64,000 nucleotides of DNA from Microbacterium luteolum. GTDB lineage: Bacteria; Actinomycetota; Actinomycetes; Actinomycetales; Microbacteriaceae. Every line of letters begins with the position of its first letter. Position 1 is the stretch's first letter. The stretch is taken from positions 1,710,950 through 1,774,949 of the forward strand of contig NZ_BAAAUN010000001.1 in assembly GCF_039533965.1 (NCBI RefSeq), given 5' to 3'. Shown piece after piece: positions 13,923-21,883 of the stretch. Both the position numbers and the translations under genes were made by a program. The notes below the pieces were generated by a model. It was not told where the DNA came from, did not search any database, and was given only the letters and a program-made list of their open reading frames with translations.

Positions 13923-15653
13923 TCACTCGACGAGCTTGCCCTCGGTGTCGACCTCGCGCATGAGCTCGGCGATCTCCCCCGGGATCTCGGGGATCGACTC
14001 GCGGGTCACACCGGTGCGCGGGCTCCAGACGAGGTTCACCTGCAGCGTCGGGTCGCTGTCGGGGAAGTCGCTGCGGTTGTGGCATCCGCGGGTCTCCCGG
14101 CGCTCCAGCGCCGCCTCGAGCGTGGCGCGCGCAGCGAGCGCGGAGGCTTTGAGGTCGAAGGCGTGCGCGAGATCCTGGAATCCGGCGATGTCGGGGTGGA
14201 TGCCGATGTCCTCCATCCGACCCTCGATCATGTCGAGGTCGGCGAGACCCGCGCGCAGGCCCTCCTCCGAGCGGACCACGCCGGCGTACTCGGTCATCAG
14301 GTTGCGGATCGCCCGCTGCAGCGCGCGGACGTTCTCGCGCCCGTCGGCGGCGAGGAGATCGGCGATCTCGGACCGCGCCTGAGCGACCGCCTCCGGAGAG
14401 CGCCGCTGTGCGTCCAGCCCCGCGGCGTGCGCCATCGCGGCCTGTCCGACGATGCGACCGTAGATGAGCAGCTCGATGAGCGAGTTGCCGCCGAGGCGGT
14501 TCGCGCCGTGCAGCCCGCTCGACGCCTCGCCGATCGCGTAGAGGCCCTCGACATCCGTCTGGTGGTCTTCCGGACGCACCCACACGCCGCCCATCGAGTA
14601 GTGCGCGGTGGGCGCGATCTCGATCGGGTCGGTCGTGATGTCGAGCATCTGCAGCTCCATCATGGTCTGGTAGACGCGCGGCAGACGGGTCATGATCGTC
14701 TCGCGCGGCAGGTGCGACACGTCGAGCCAGACGCCGCCGTTCTCGGTGCCGCGTCCCTCCTGGATCTCGGTGTACGCGGCGAGCGCGACCCGGTCGCGGG
14801 TGGACAGCTCCATGCGCTCCGGGTCGTACTTCTCCATGAACCGCTCGCCGAGCGCGTTGCGCAGGATGCCGCCCTCGCCGCGGGCCGCCTCGGAGATGAG
14901 GGTGCCGGCGGCGTTCTCGGGCTCGATGATGCCGGACGGGTGGAACTGCACGAGCTCCGGGTCACGCAGCCGCGCGCCGGCGTCGACGGCCAGACGGAAG
15001 GAGTCGCCGGTGTTCTCGTCGCGACGCGACGAGGTGCGACGCCAGATGCGGTTATGTCCGCCGGCGGCGAGGATCACGGCATCCGCGTGAATCAGGTAGC
15101 GGGTGCCATCGGCCTGGTCGAAGCCGTAAGCGCCGAACACGACGTTGTCGCGCACGAGCAGGCGGGTGATGTAGACGTGGTCGAGGATGGGGACCTCGAG
15201 CTGCTCGGCCTTGCGCACCAGGGTGCGCTGGATCTCGAGGCCGGTGTAGTCGCCGGCGAAGGCCGTGCGACGGAACGTGTGGGCGCCGAAGAACCGCTGC
15301 GAGATGCGGCCGTCGTCTTCGCGCGCGAAGTCCATGCCCCAGCGTTCGAGATCGCGGATGCCGCGCTCGGCGCCCTGCGTCACGATCTCGACCGTGTGCG
15401 GGTTGGCGAGCAGGTAGCTCTCCTTGATCGTGTCGGCGGCGTGCTGCTGCCAGCTGTCGTCGGCGTCCATGGTGCCGAGGGCGGCATTGATGCCGCCGGC
15501 GGCGAGGGAGGTGTGGGCATCCTGTCGGGGGCGTTTGCCGACGGCGAGGACGTCGATGCCGTGTTCGGCGATCTCGATCGCCGCCCGCAGCCCGGAACCA
15601 CCGGTCCCGATGACCAGGACGGTGGTGGAGATCTGACGTTCGCGTGTACTCAT
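13923..15653 (-). CDS. FAD-binding SdhA/FrdA/NadB-type oxidoreductase (L-aspartate oxidase-like)
   Basis: A 576-residue flavoprotein. The FAD-binding motif GTGGSGLRAAIEIAE is near the N-terminus. Active-site motifs shared by fumarate reductase and L-aspartate oxidase are present: HTSLAAGGINAALG, FHPSGI, APTAHYSMGGV and GEASSGLHGANRLGGNSL. A C-terminal helical domain follows. No iron-sulfur or membrane-anchor subunit genes are adjacent, arguing against a succinate dehydrogenase complex; nadA/nadC are also absent, so the exact reaction is unresolved. ATG 15653 is preferred over the GTG three codons upstream because TAGCGT (15661-15666) lies 7 nt before it. A LysR gene is divergent, with a palindrome between. 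Confidence 0.85.
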   Translation of the reverse strand: MSTRERQISTTVLVIGTGGSGLRAAIEIAEHGIDVLAVGKRPRQDAHTSLAAGGINAALGTMDADDSWQQHAADTIKESYLLANPHTVEIVTQGAERGIRDLERWGMDFAREDDGRISQRFFGAHTFRRTAFAGDYTGLEIQRTLVRKAEQLEVPILDHVYITRLLVRDNVVFGAYGFDQADGTRYLIHADAVILAAGGHNRIWRRTSSRRDENTGDSFRLAVDAGARLRDPELVQFHPSGIIEPENAAGTLISEAARGEGGILRNALGERFMEKYDPERMELSTRDRVALAAYTEIQEGRGTENGGVWLDVSHLPRETIMTRLPRVYQTMMELQMLDITTDPIEIAPTAHYSMGGVWVRPEDHQTDVEGLYAIGEASSGLHGANRLGGNSLIELLIYGRIVGQAAMAHAAGLDAQRRSPEAVAQARSEIADLLAADGRENVRALQRAIRNLMTEYAGVVRSEEGLRAGLADLDMIEGRMEDIGIHPDIAGFQDLAHAFDLKASALAARATLEAALERRETRGCHNRSDFPDSDPTLQVNLVWSPRTGVTRESIPEIPGEIAELMREVDTEGKLVE

Positions 15654-15690
15654 ACGAATCACGCTAGTTAGGCGATCCTAATAACTCCAA

Positions 15691-15716
15691 TGCATAGTTC
15701 GACTTCGAACCATGCA
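15691..15716. promoter_or_regulatory. LysR-type operator in divergent promoter
   Basis: A 26-bp palindrome: TGCATAGTTCGA (15691-15702), CT, TCGAACCATGCA (15705-15716), with 11 of 12 arm positions matching. It contains a T-N11-A LysR box and ends 2 bp before the -10 (TAGGCT, 15719-15724) of lysR, as expected for autoregulation. A second short inverted repeat TTAGG-CGAT-CCTAA lies at 15668-15681. Confidence 0.75.
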
Positions 15717-15730
15717 GGTAGGCTATGGCC

Positions 15731-16660
15731 ATGAACCTGGAGCAACTGCGCGGGTTCGTCGAGGTCGCCCGGCTCGGACACTTCACCCGCGCCTCCGAGC
15801 ATCTGCACCTGGCGCAGCCCTCGTTGAGCCGGCAGATCTCGACGCTGGAGCGCGAACTGGGCGCCGAGCTGTTCCATCGCGCGCGCGGCCACATCGCCCT
15901 CACCGCCGCGGGTGAGACGCTGCTCCCCCGCGCCCAGCGCATGCTCGCCGAGGCCGAGGCCATCCGCGAGGAGATGGACGAGCTGCAGGGCCTGCGACGC
16001 GGTCGCGTGCGCCTGGGTGCCCCTCCGACGCTGTGCATCAGTCTCGTGGCCGAGGCGATCAGCGTGTTCCACTCCGCGCACCCCGACGTCGACCTGCACC
16101 TCATCGAAAGCGGCTCGCGTCTGCTCGTGGATCAGCTCGCCGTCGGCGCCGTCGACATCGCGCTGATCACCGAATCGGACGGGCCGCCGCCGTCGGGATT
16201 CAGCCTCACGCGCACACCGCTGCTCACCGAAGAACTCGTCGTCGTCTCCTCGGCATCCCGGCCACCGGTGGCGGTGACCCCCGCCATCGGACTCGATCAT
16301 CTCGCCACGCTTCCGCTGATCGCCCTCGACGAGACGTACGAGCTCCGCGCCACGACCGATGCCGCATTCCGCTCCGTGGGGCTCACGCCGACGCATGTGC
16401 TCGAGGGCGCCGAGATGGATGCCGTGCTGCGCTTCGTCGAGCGCGGGCTCGGTGTCGCCGTCGTACCGGCGATGGTGCTGCTCGACCAGCCCGCGCTGCG
16501 ATCCGTGCGCCTGACGCATCCGATGATGACGCGCATCGTGAGCCTCGCACACCGCTCGGACGTGACCCCGGCCGTGGCCGTGGCCGCGATGCGGAAGGTG
16601 ATCCTCTCGACGGCGGCCGAGGTCGCCCGGCGCGATCCGGCCATCACCAGCCTGCTGTAG
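15731..16660 (+). CDS. LysR family transcriptional regulator
   Basis: A 309-residue LysR regulator. The N-terminal winged helix-turn-helix (MNLEQLRGFVEVARLG, then QPSLSRQISTLERELGAELF) is followed by the periplasmic-binding-like effector domain (about 90-295). ATG 15731 is chosen because TAGGCT precedes it by 6 nt (leaderless); an ATG two codons earlier would leave no room. It is transcribed away from the aspartate-oxidase-like gene, with a 26-bp palindrome between, so it most likely controls that gene and itself. The effector is unknown. Confidence 0.92.
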   Translation: MNLEQLRGFVEVARLGHFTRASEHLHLAQPSLSRQISTLERELGAELFHRARGHIALTAAGETLLPRAQRMLAEAEAIREEMDELQGLRRGRVRLGAPPTLCISLVAEAISVFHSAHPDVDLHLIESGSRLLVDQLAVGAVDIALITESDGPPPSGFSLTRTPLLTEELVVVSSASRPPVAVTPAIGLDHLATLPLIALDETYELRATTDAAFRSVGLTPTHVLEGAEMDAVLRFVERGLGVAVVPAMVLLDQPALRSVRLTHPMMTRIVSLAHRSDVTPAVAVAAMRKVILSTAAEVARRDPAITSLL

Positions 16661-16673
16661 CGCGCCGACGATT

Positions 16674-16711
16674 TCATCCTCCCGAGGTAGACGGTTGCAC
16701 CCCGAGGATGA
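16674..16711. promoter_or_regulatory. Inverted repeat before the hydrolase gene
   Basis: TCATCCTC (16674-16681) and GAGGATGA (16704-16711) are perfect 8-bp arms around 22 bp that also hold a direct repeat CCCGAGG. It could be an operator or a weak lysR terminator. It is 36 bp before the hydrolase start. Confidence 0.4.
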
Positions 16712-16747
16712 CGACCCGGCCGGGCACCGGCTCATAGCGTGAAGCAC

Positions 16748-18088
16748 ATGCCCTGGCTCGATATCGCGGTGGCCGTCGGCCTCATCGCCACCCTCCTCAC
16801 CGCACTCACGACACGGAAGCGCTCGCTCACACCGGTCTCGGCGGTGGGCGGGGCGGCTTTCATCCTTCTCGGAGTCGCATGGTGGGTGGAGGGCGACCGC
16901 TGGCAGGTCATCGCGCTGACCGTCTGCGGTGCTCTCGTCGCCGGTCTGGCCGTGTGGGCGCGCTCCGGCCGGCTCACGGTGCTCTCCCGCGTGGCATCCG
17001 TCGTCGTCGTGGCTGCCCTCGTCGTCGTCGCGGGTGCCGCGTGGGGGCTGCCGCCGCTGCAGGTGCCCGCGCCATCCGGCCCGCAGGCCGTCGGTGTCGG
17101 CTCCACCGTGTGGATCGACGACACCCGCGATGCCCACGGTGGTCACGGCGACGGCAGCGAATCGCGATCGATCCCGGCCACGGTCTGGTATCCGGCCTCC
17201 ACATCGGGCGAGAACGCCGCCTACCTCCCGGATCGAGGACGCGCGGCTGCGCTCACCGGTGCGCTCTCGGCTCAATACGGGATGCCGGCGCTGGTGTTCG
17301 ACAGCGTCGCCCGCGGCCGCGCGAACGCGGCAGAGGACACGCCCCCTGCCGAGGGCCGCTTCCCCGTGGTCATCGCGTCTCCGGGATCGGGAAGCACCCG
17401 GTGGCTGATGACCTCATGGGCGGAGGAGCTCGCGAGCCACGGCGTCATCGTCATGGCTCTGGACCACCCGTACGACTCCGCCTCCGCCGAACTGGCCGAC
17501 GGATCGACGGCCGACACCGAGCTCGTCGCGACCGGGGATGACGAACGCGACCAGGCCGCAGCCGACGCCGCGGCGGCGATCCGCGCACAGGACATCAGCG
17601 CGGTCATCGACCGGATCGATCGAGGCGACGCCGGGCTCCCGGCGCTCGACCATGCGGATCCGTCGCTCATCATCGCGGCGGGGCATTCGCTCGGCGGCGC
17701 CGCCGCGATCGAGGCCGCACGGATGGACGATCGGATCCGCGGCGTGGTCGACATCGATGGGATGCCGCGATCTCCCGCCGACACGGATCTCGGCCGTCCC
17801 GTGCTGTTCCTCGTCGCGGGAGACAGCGACCCCAACCCGGAGTACGACACCACCGTGGACGGCTTCCTCGCGCGCGGGGATGCGGAGCGCGTGACGCTCG
17901 ACGGCGTCGCCCACCTCGGATTGGTCGATGCGGGGCTGATCCTCGCCCCGCTGCCGACCATCACCGGGATCCGCGGGCCGGAAGGACCGCGCCTATCCGC
18001 GCAGGCGACACTGGTCCTGATCGATGCCGTGACCTCCGGCGGACCTGCGGACCTGAAGGCGCTCAGCCGGATCGGCGCCGTGGGCTGA
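16748..18088 (+). CDS. Membrane-anchored alpha/beta hydrolase (PAF-acetylhydrolase-like)
   Basis: A 446-residue protein. The first 115 residues hold about four hydrophobic segments (WLDIAVAVGLIATLLTAL; AFILLGVAWWV; VIALTVCGALVAGLAVWA; VASVVVVAALVVVAGAAW). An alpha/beta-hydrolase domain follows, with nucleophile elbow GHSLGG at about 312-317, an acid candidate in FLVAGDSDPNP and histidine in DGVAHLGL. The arrangement resembles the PAF-acetylhydrolase/dienelactone hydrolase group, implying ester hydrolysis at the outer membrane face; the substrate is unknown. The start at ATG 16748 follows TAGCGT (16735-16740) by 7 nt, suggesting leaderless transcription; an in-frame GTG 9 bp earlier is less likely. 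Confidence 0.85.
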   Translation: MPWLDIAVAVGLIATLLTALTTRKRSLTPVSAVGGAAFILLGVAWWVEGDRWQVIALTVCGALVAGLAVWARSGRLTVLSRVASVVVVAALVVVAGAAWGLPPLQVPAPSGPQAVGVGSTVWIDDTRDAHGGHGDGSESRSIPATVWYPASTSGENAAYLPDRGRAAALTGALSAQYGMPALVFDSVARGRANAAEDTPPAEGRFPVVIASPGSGSTRWLMTSWAEELASHGVIVMALDHPYDSASAELADGSTADTELVATGDDERDQAAADAAAAIRAQDISAVIDRIDRGDAGLPALDHADPSLIIAAGHSLGGAAAIEAARMDDRIRGVVDIDGMPRSPADTDLGRPVLFLVAGDSDPNPEYDTTVDGFLARGDAERVTLDGVAHLGLVDAGLILAPLPTITGIRGPEGPRLSAQATLVLIDAVTSGGPADLKALSRIGAVG

Positions 18089-18138
18089 CGGGCGTCGCTC
18101 GACGGGATGCCGACGGCCGGAAACGCCCCGGACAAAGC

Positions 18139-18170
18139 AGATCCCCCGCCGCTTTCGCGACGGGGGATCT
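18139..18170 (-). terminator. Terminator of tRNA-Arg
   Basis: AGATCCCCCG-CCGC, loop TTTC, GCGACGGGGGATCT: a 14-bp near-perfect stem on the minus strand about 20 bp after the tRNA 3' end, followed by GCTTTG. It may also stop the convergent hydrolase transcript. Confidence 0.75.
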
Positions 18171-18189
18171 GTACTGTCTCAACACAGTG

Positions 18190-18262
18190 TGCGCCCGAAG
18201 GGACTCGAACCCCTAACCTTCTGATCCGTAGTCAGATGCTCTATCCATTGAGCTACGGGCGC
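18190..18262 (-). tRNA. tRNA-Arg (anticodon ACG)
   Basis: The 73-nt minus-strand sequence folds into a complete cloverleaf. Acceptor GCGCCCG/CGGGCGC with discriminator A; D stem GCTC/GAGC; anticodon stem TCTGA/TCAGA with loop CTACGGA (anticodon ACG, expected to be edited to ICG); T stem AGGGG/CCCTT with loop TTCGAGT. The CCA tail is not encoded. A strong terminator follows. Confidence 0.97.
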
Positions 18263-18339
18263 ATGACTCGCGCTGCGGTGAAGCTCAGCGGGCCGACGAT
18301 AAGCCTACAACAGTCCCGACGCGAAAGCGAAACGGGGCC

Positions 18340-18924
18340 TCAGTCGTCGAGGGCCTCCGCCTTCTCCTGCTTCTTGCGGCGCTTCGCCTTCGCGCGCTGC
18401 TCGGACGACAGAGCCTGGAGGTCGACGAGACGCAACGCCTGCATGCGCGCCTCGCGCATCTTGCCGTACTCCGGATCGTGGTCAGGACGCATGCCCTCCA
18501 CCCGCAGCCGACGGTCGAGGTTGTGCCGCACATCGGCCCAGGCCGCCTCGCGCGCCTCTTCGACGATCACGCTCAACCGCTGCGGATCCTGCATGATCTC
18601 GCGCAGGCGGACGGCGACGCCGGTGGACTGCTTGGCGCGGCGACGGAGGTTGCGCACATCGCGGTCGCGGTAGTCGTGCGTGCCGTGCGGATCGGAGTGC
18701 CGACCGCGCGCGCGCTTCCGCAGCGCCGTGACGTTCGCGGCGGCCTCTTCGGCCTCGGCGGCCATCGCCCCGAGGGCCTCCCTGGCATCGGCGATGTACT
18801 TGTCGGTGTCGAAGACGCCGTCCTCGGCGATGGTGCCGACGAGGATGTGGTTCTTCACGGCGAGGCGCGCGGCAGCGGTCGCGATCGCAACGCCTTCGGC
18901 GATGGCATCCGCTGTTCGTCCCAC
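18340..18924 (-). CDS. Conserved-looking hypothetical protein, helical and highly charged
   Basis: A 194-residue protein with no recognisable domain. It starts GRTADAIAEGVAIATAAARL and has Ala/Glu/Arg-rich helices with coiled-coil character, a basic middle (RKRARGRHSDPHGTHDYRDR) and a Lys-rich C-terminal tail (KAKRRKKQEKAEALDD). The start is GTG 18924, with GGAGAGGAGG five bases upstream, which outweighs longer upstream frames lacking a ribosome site. There is no signal peptide or membrane segment; nucleic-acid contact is possible from charge but is only a guess. It lies just upstream of tRNA-Arg on the same strand. Confidence 0.75.
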   Translation of the reverse strand: MGRTADAIAEGVAIATAAARLAVKNHILVGTIAEDGVFDTDKYIADAREALGAMAAEAEEAAANVTALRKRARGRHSDPHGTHDYRDRDVRNLRRRAKQSTGVAVRLREIMQDPQRLSVIVEEAREAAWADVRHNLDRRLRVEGMRPDHDPEYGKMREARMQALRLVDLQALSSEQRAKAKRRKKQEKAEALDD

Positions 18925-19056
18925 CGCGACCTCCTCTCCTCGAGCGTACCGGTATGCCGCCGGAGCGGTGTGGGTGAGAATGGGTACCGGTTCAGCATCC
19001 CGCATCGGTCCGACATTCGCCCGGTGCGACCCGTGAACGCGTCCGCAGGAGGCCGC

Positions 19057-19896
19057 ATGAAGCATCTCGACCTGGTCGGCAGCACCACCGTGATCACGGG
19101 AGCGGCGAACGGCATGGGCGCGGACATCGCTCGACTCCTCGCGACCCGCGGCGCGCATCTCGCGCTGATCGATCACGACGCGGCAGCCCTGTCGGCTCTG
19201 GCGGACGGACTGCGGGGAGCCACCGTGACCACGCACGTGATCGACCTCCGCGACGACGACGCCGTGTTCGCCGGCGCGGCCGAGATCACGGCCGCGCACC
19301 CGCGCATCAACGCGCTGATCACCTGCGCCGGCTCGTCGATGCTCGGCACCCTCGAACAGCTCACGATGGAGGAGATGCGCTGGCTCACCGACGTCAACCT
19401 CTGGGGGACGGTCTCGGTCACCAAGGCGCTGCTCCCTGCGCTGCGGTCCGCACCCGCTGCGCACATCACGCACCTCGCCAGCGTGTACGCCCTGGCCGCG
19501 CCGGCCGGACGGATCCCCTACGCGATGAGCAAGTTCGCGGTCCGGGCGTTCTCCGAGGCGCTGCGGCACGAGCTGGAAGGGAGCACGGTCTCCGTCGGCG
19601 CGGTGTATCCGGCGGGCGTGCGCACCGGCATCATCCTGCACGGCCGCTACGCCGCGGCGATCGATCCCGATGTCGCCGCGCGCGCTGCCGCCGCACAGGC
19701 CGCGATGTACCACACCGAGCCGACGGATGCCGCGGCCCGGATCATCCGTGCGACCGAACGCCGGGCCGCGCGGACCATGGTCGGACGCGAGGCCCGCCTG
19801 ATCGACGTGCTGGTGCGCACCTCGCCGTCGGGCTACTGGCGGGCGATGCGCCGCCCGCTGCGTGCGGCGATCGACACGACGACGCCCGTCGCCTGA
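19057..19896 (+). CDS. SDR family NAD(P)-dependent oxidoreductase
   Basis: A 279-residue classical short-chain dehydrogenase. The cofactor motif TGAANGMG is near residues 14-21, followed by the NAG-like CAGSSMLG (about 90) and the catalytic serine (HLASVYALAAP) and YAMSK at about 155-159. The C-terminal extension (RPLRAAIDTTTPVA) is longer than in minimal SDRs. Start ATG 19057 has an AGGAGG site 5 bp upstream. The substrate is unknown. The adjacent genes are unrelated and on the opposite strand, so it is a single-gene unit. Confidence 0.9.
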   Translation: MKHLDLVGSTTVITGAANGMGADIARLLATRGAHLALIDHDAAALSALADGLRGATVTTHVIDLRDDDAVFAGAAEITAAHPRINALITCAGSSMLGTLEQLTMEEMRWLTDVNLWGTVSVTKALLPALRSAPAAHITHLASVYALAAPAGRIPYAMSKFAVRAFSEALRHELEGSTVSVGAVYPAGVRTGIILHGRYAAAIDPDVAARAAAAQAAMYHTEPTDAAARIIRATERRAARTMVGREARLIDVLVRTSPSGYWRAMRRPLRAAIDTTTPVA

Positions 19897-19912
19897 CCCC
19901 GCGACGAGGCGG

Positions 19913-20782
19913 TCACTGCACCGCGCCGACCCAGATCCCGGAGGCCCACGCCTGCTGGTCGCCGTCGCAGCCGACCGAACCCGGATACCCGCGGACCACG
20001 GCCATGCAGTTCGCCAGGAACTCCGGATCGGACCCGAACATCGAGCCGTACGCCGACGACGAGGTCATGGACCCCCAGACGCGGAACTGATAGATGTGCG
20101 CGAGCTCGTGCGCCATCGCCCAGTTCAGCCGCCCCTCGTCCCACTCCGCGATGTCGGCGCGGTACTTGATGTACCCGTTGCTGTTCGCGCAGGCCGGTGC
20201 GGTCCCGCCGGCGCAGGACGACGACTCGTACAGCCCCACTCCCGCGCCGCCGACCCGGTCGAGGGCCGTCCGCACCCTGGCGTAGCCGTCGGGACCGCTC
20301 GTCGCCCACGGGGGGCCGTCGGGACCGGCGTACTGCGCGAGCTGCACCGCGTCCCAGCTCGCGACCTCGGATCCGACCTTCGCCGTCAAGGCGTTGATGG
20401 TCGCGGTCGCTGCCGTCACAGTCGCGGGATCCGTCTTCTCCGCGAGCACCGTCTGCTGCGTGGAGAGCGCCGACGCGCGATGCGTGGCGGTGTCGACCTT
20501 GCCCTCGGCCCCGCCGAGCGCCGCCGTCAACGCGGCGAGCTCGGCGACGAACGCCGGGCGGAGCTCCAGCACGGCCGCGCGGTCGACCGCATCCTGCTCG
20601 GCCCGGTCGACGGCGCCTTCCAGGTAGTCGGTGCGCTGTGCGGCGGAATGCGACTGGGCCGCCAGCGCGCGCAGCTCCGCGACGGCATCCGCCCGCTCCT
20701 GGTCGAGCCCGGCAGCGCGACCGGCGATGCCCGCGCACAGCAGCATCGCGGACACGACCGCGACCGCGAGCATCCGGCGCAT
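19913..20782 (-). CDS. Secreted or anchored putative zinc metalloprotease (HExxH)
   Basis: A 289-residue protein with an N-terminal signal/anchor (LAVAVVSAMLLCAGIAGRAAG), a long Ala/Glu coiled coil (about 26-140) and a C-terminal domain with HELAH at 225-229. E254 in DPEFLANC is a plausible third zinc ligand. Four cysteines (190, 198, 259, 272) could form disulfides, in keeping with an extracytoplasmic site. I do not recognise a named family; protease activity is inferred from HExxH alone. Its ATG shares one base with the upstream stop (TAATG), so translation is coupled to the small membrane protein before it. Confidence 0.7.
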   Translation of the reverse strand: MRRMLAVAVVSAMLLCAGIAGRAAGLDQERADAVAELRALAAQSHSAAQRTDYLEGAVDRAEQDAVDRAAVLELRPAFVAELAALTAALGGAEGKVDTATHRASALSTQQTVLAEKTDPATVTAATATINALTAKVGSEVASWDAVQLAQYAGPDGPPWATSGPDGYARVRTALDRVGGAGVGLYESSSCAGGTAPACANSNGYIKYRADIAEWDEGRLNWAMAHELAHIYQFRVWGSMTSSSAYGSMFGSDPEFLANCMAVVRGYPGSVGCDGDQQAWASGIWVGAVQ

Positions 20783-21027
20783 TACTTCAGGAATCCCGTG
20801 GTGTCGGCGAGCTTGGCGTCCTGCTCGGCGATCTGCGAACGCAGCGCCGTGAGCTTCTCGGCGAGCTGGAGGTTCTCGCCTCGCGACGCGTCCAGCTCCT
20901 GCTCGACCTGCTGGATCTGCGCCTTCACCTCGGCGACGGCCGAGGCGCGCTCCTGGTCGGCGACCACGACGGCGACTGCTCCGCCCACCAGCAGCAGGCT
21001 TCCGACGACGACAGCAAGATTTCGCAT
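20782..21027 (-). CDS. Small membrane-anchored coiled-coil protein
   Basis: An 81-residue protein: an N-terminal hydrophobic segment (LAVVVGSLLLVGGAVAVVVA), then a leucine/glutamate heptad-rich coiled coil to the C-terminus (KAQIQQVEQELDASRGENLQ). The join region VADQERASAVAEVKAQ resembles GLDQERADAVAELRAL of the next gene, suggesting the two share an origin or pair through the coils. The start has GGGGAG 4 nt upstream; a -10 TATATT lies on the minus strand at 21078-21083. It is the first gene of a two-gene unit. Confidence 0.7.
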   Translation of the reverse strand: MRNLAVVVGSLLLVGGAVAVVVADQERASAVAEVKAQIQQVEQELDASRGENLQLAEKLTALRSQIAEQDAKLADTTGFLK

Positions 21028-21133
21028 CTCGCTCCCCAGGGCAATTGCGACAGCTCCGGAACCGTTCCGAAGTGCCCAATATACAACTGGGAGGGTTCGA
21101 CCTCACCCGACGCCGCGCGGGTCCCCGACCGGA

Positions 21134-21793
21134 TCAGATCACGACGGCCCTGTCCGCGAGACGCAGCTGGGCGGCGAGCTGGCCGCTCGCGAGATGCTCG
21201 GGGACGATCCGGCGCAGCGCATCGGAGTCGCGGGCGCTGATCGCCTCGAGGATGGCACGGTGCTCCGCCGCCATCGCCAGCAGATCGTCGTGCTGCCCGA
21301 ACAGCCAGCGCAGCCGCGTGGCGAAGACGTCGATCAGCTCGCAGAGCATGTCGTTGCCCGCGAGCATCGCGGCGACCTCGTGGAACTCCCCCGCTGCCAT
21401 CCGCGCGGCCTCGGCTTCGCCGGCCTGCGCCGCGGCGAGTTCTCGCTCGTACACGTCACGGAGCCGCGCGATGCCGGCCTCGTCATGCCGCTCGGCCGCG
21501 AAGACGAAGATCAGCGTCTCCACCGACTCGCGCACCTCGGCGAAGTCCCTGATGTCGCGCTGCGTGAACTCCCGCACCACGGCCCAGCTGCGCGGGCGGG
21601 CGACCACCACGCCTTCCGAGACCAGCGTGCGGATCGCCTCGCGCACGGGGAGGCGTGAGACATCGAGCTCTGCGGCGATGTCTCGTTCGACGAGTCGGGA
21701 ACCCGGCAGGCGTCGGCCCAGCACGATGTCGTCGCGCAGAATGCGCGTCACCCTCACCGACTCGAGTTCGCCGGTGGCCCCCGCCGCCGTCAT
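21134..21793 (-). CDS. GntR family regulator with FCD ligand domain
   Basis: A 219-residue regulator with a winged helix-turn-helix (about 10-70: GSRLVERDIAAELDVSRLPV) and an all-helical FCD domain with metal/ligand histidine and aspartate positions (GEFHEVAAMLAGN, EHRAILEAI). FCD members usually sense organic acids. GAGAAT precedes the ATG by 6 nt, suggesting a leaderless mRNA. Inverted repeats of ACCAA/TTGGT lie 35-50 bp upstream and look like its autoregulatory site. No obvious catabolic target is adjacent. Confidence 0.9.
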   Translation of the reverse strand: MTAAGATGELESVRVTRILRDDIVLGRRLPGSRLVERDIAAELDVSRLPVREAIRTLVSEGVVVARPRSWAVVREFTQRDIRDFAEVRESVETLIFVFAAERHDEAGIARLRDVYERELAAAQAGEAEAARMAAGEFHEVAAMLAGNDMLCELIDVFATRLRWLFGQHDDLLAMAAEHRAILEAISARDSDALRRIVPEHLASGQLAAQLRLADRAVVI

Positions 21794-21824
21794 GTCCGCA
21801 TTCTCTCACCTGCACGGCGGTTCA

Positions 21825-21843
21825 CCAACTTTTGGTATCCCAA
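21825..21843. promoter_or_regulatory. GntR/FCD-type operator
   Basis: ACCAA-CTT-TTGGT (perfect 5-bp arms) overlaps TTGG-TATC-CCAA, giving ACCAA, TTGGT and CCAA elements in phase. FCD regulators commonly bind TTGGTNNACCAA-like palindromes. It lies 32 bp upstream of the gntR start, near its -35 region. Confidence 0.55.
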
Positions 21844-21883
21844 CCGTGACCGGAGTGCGAAGGACCGACGACGGGGGACGCGC

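Noticed and set aside
13923..15653. Succinate dehydrogenase flavoprotein subunit
   Set aside because: No iron-sulfur or membrane subunit genes adjoin it; only the flavoprotein family can be supported.
18139..18262. Attachment site of an integrated element at tRNA-Arg
   Set aside because: No duplicated tRNA end, integrase gene or composition change is visible nearby.
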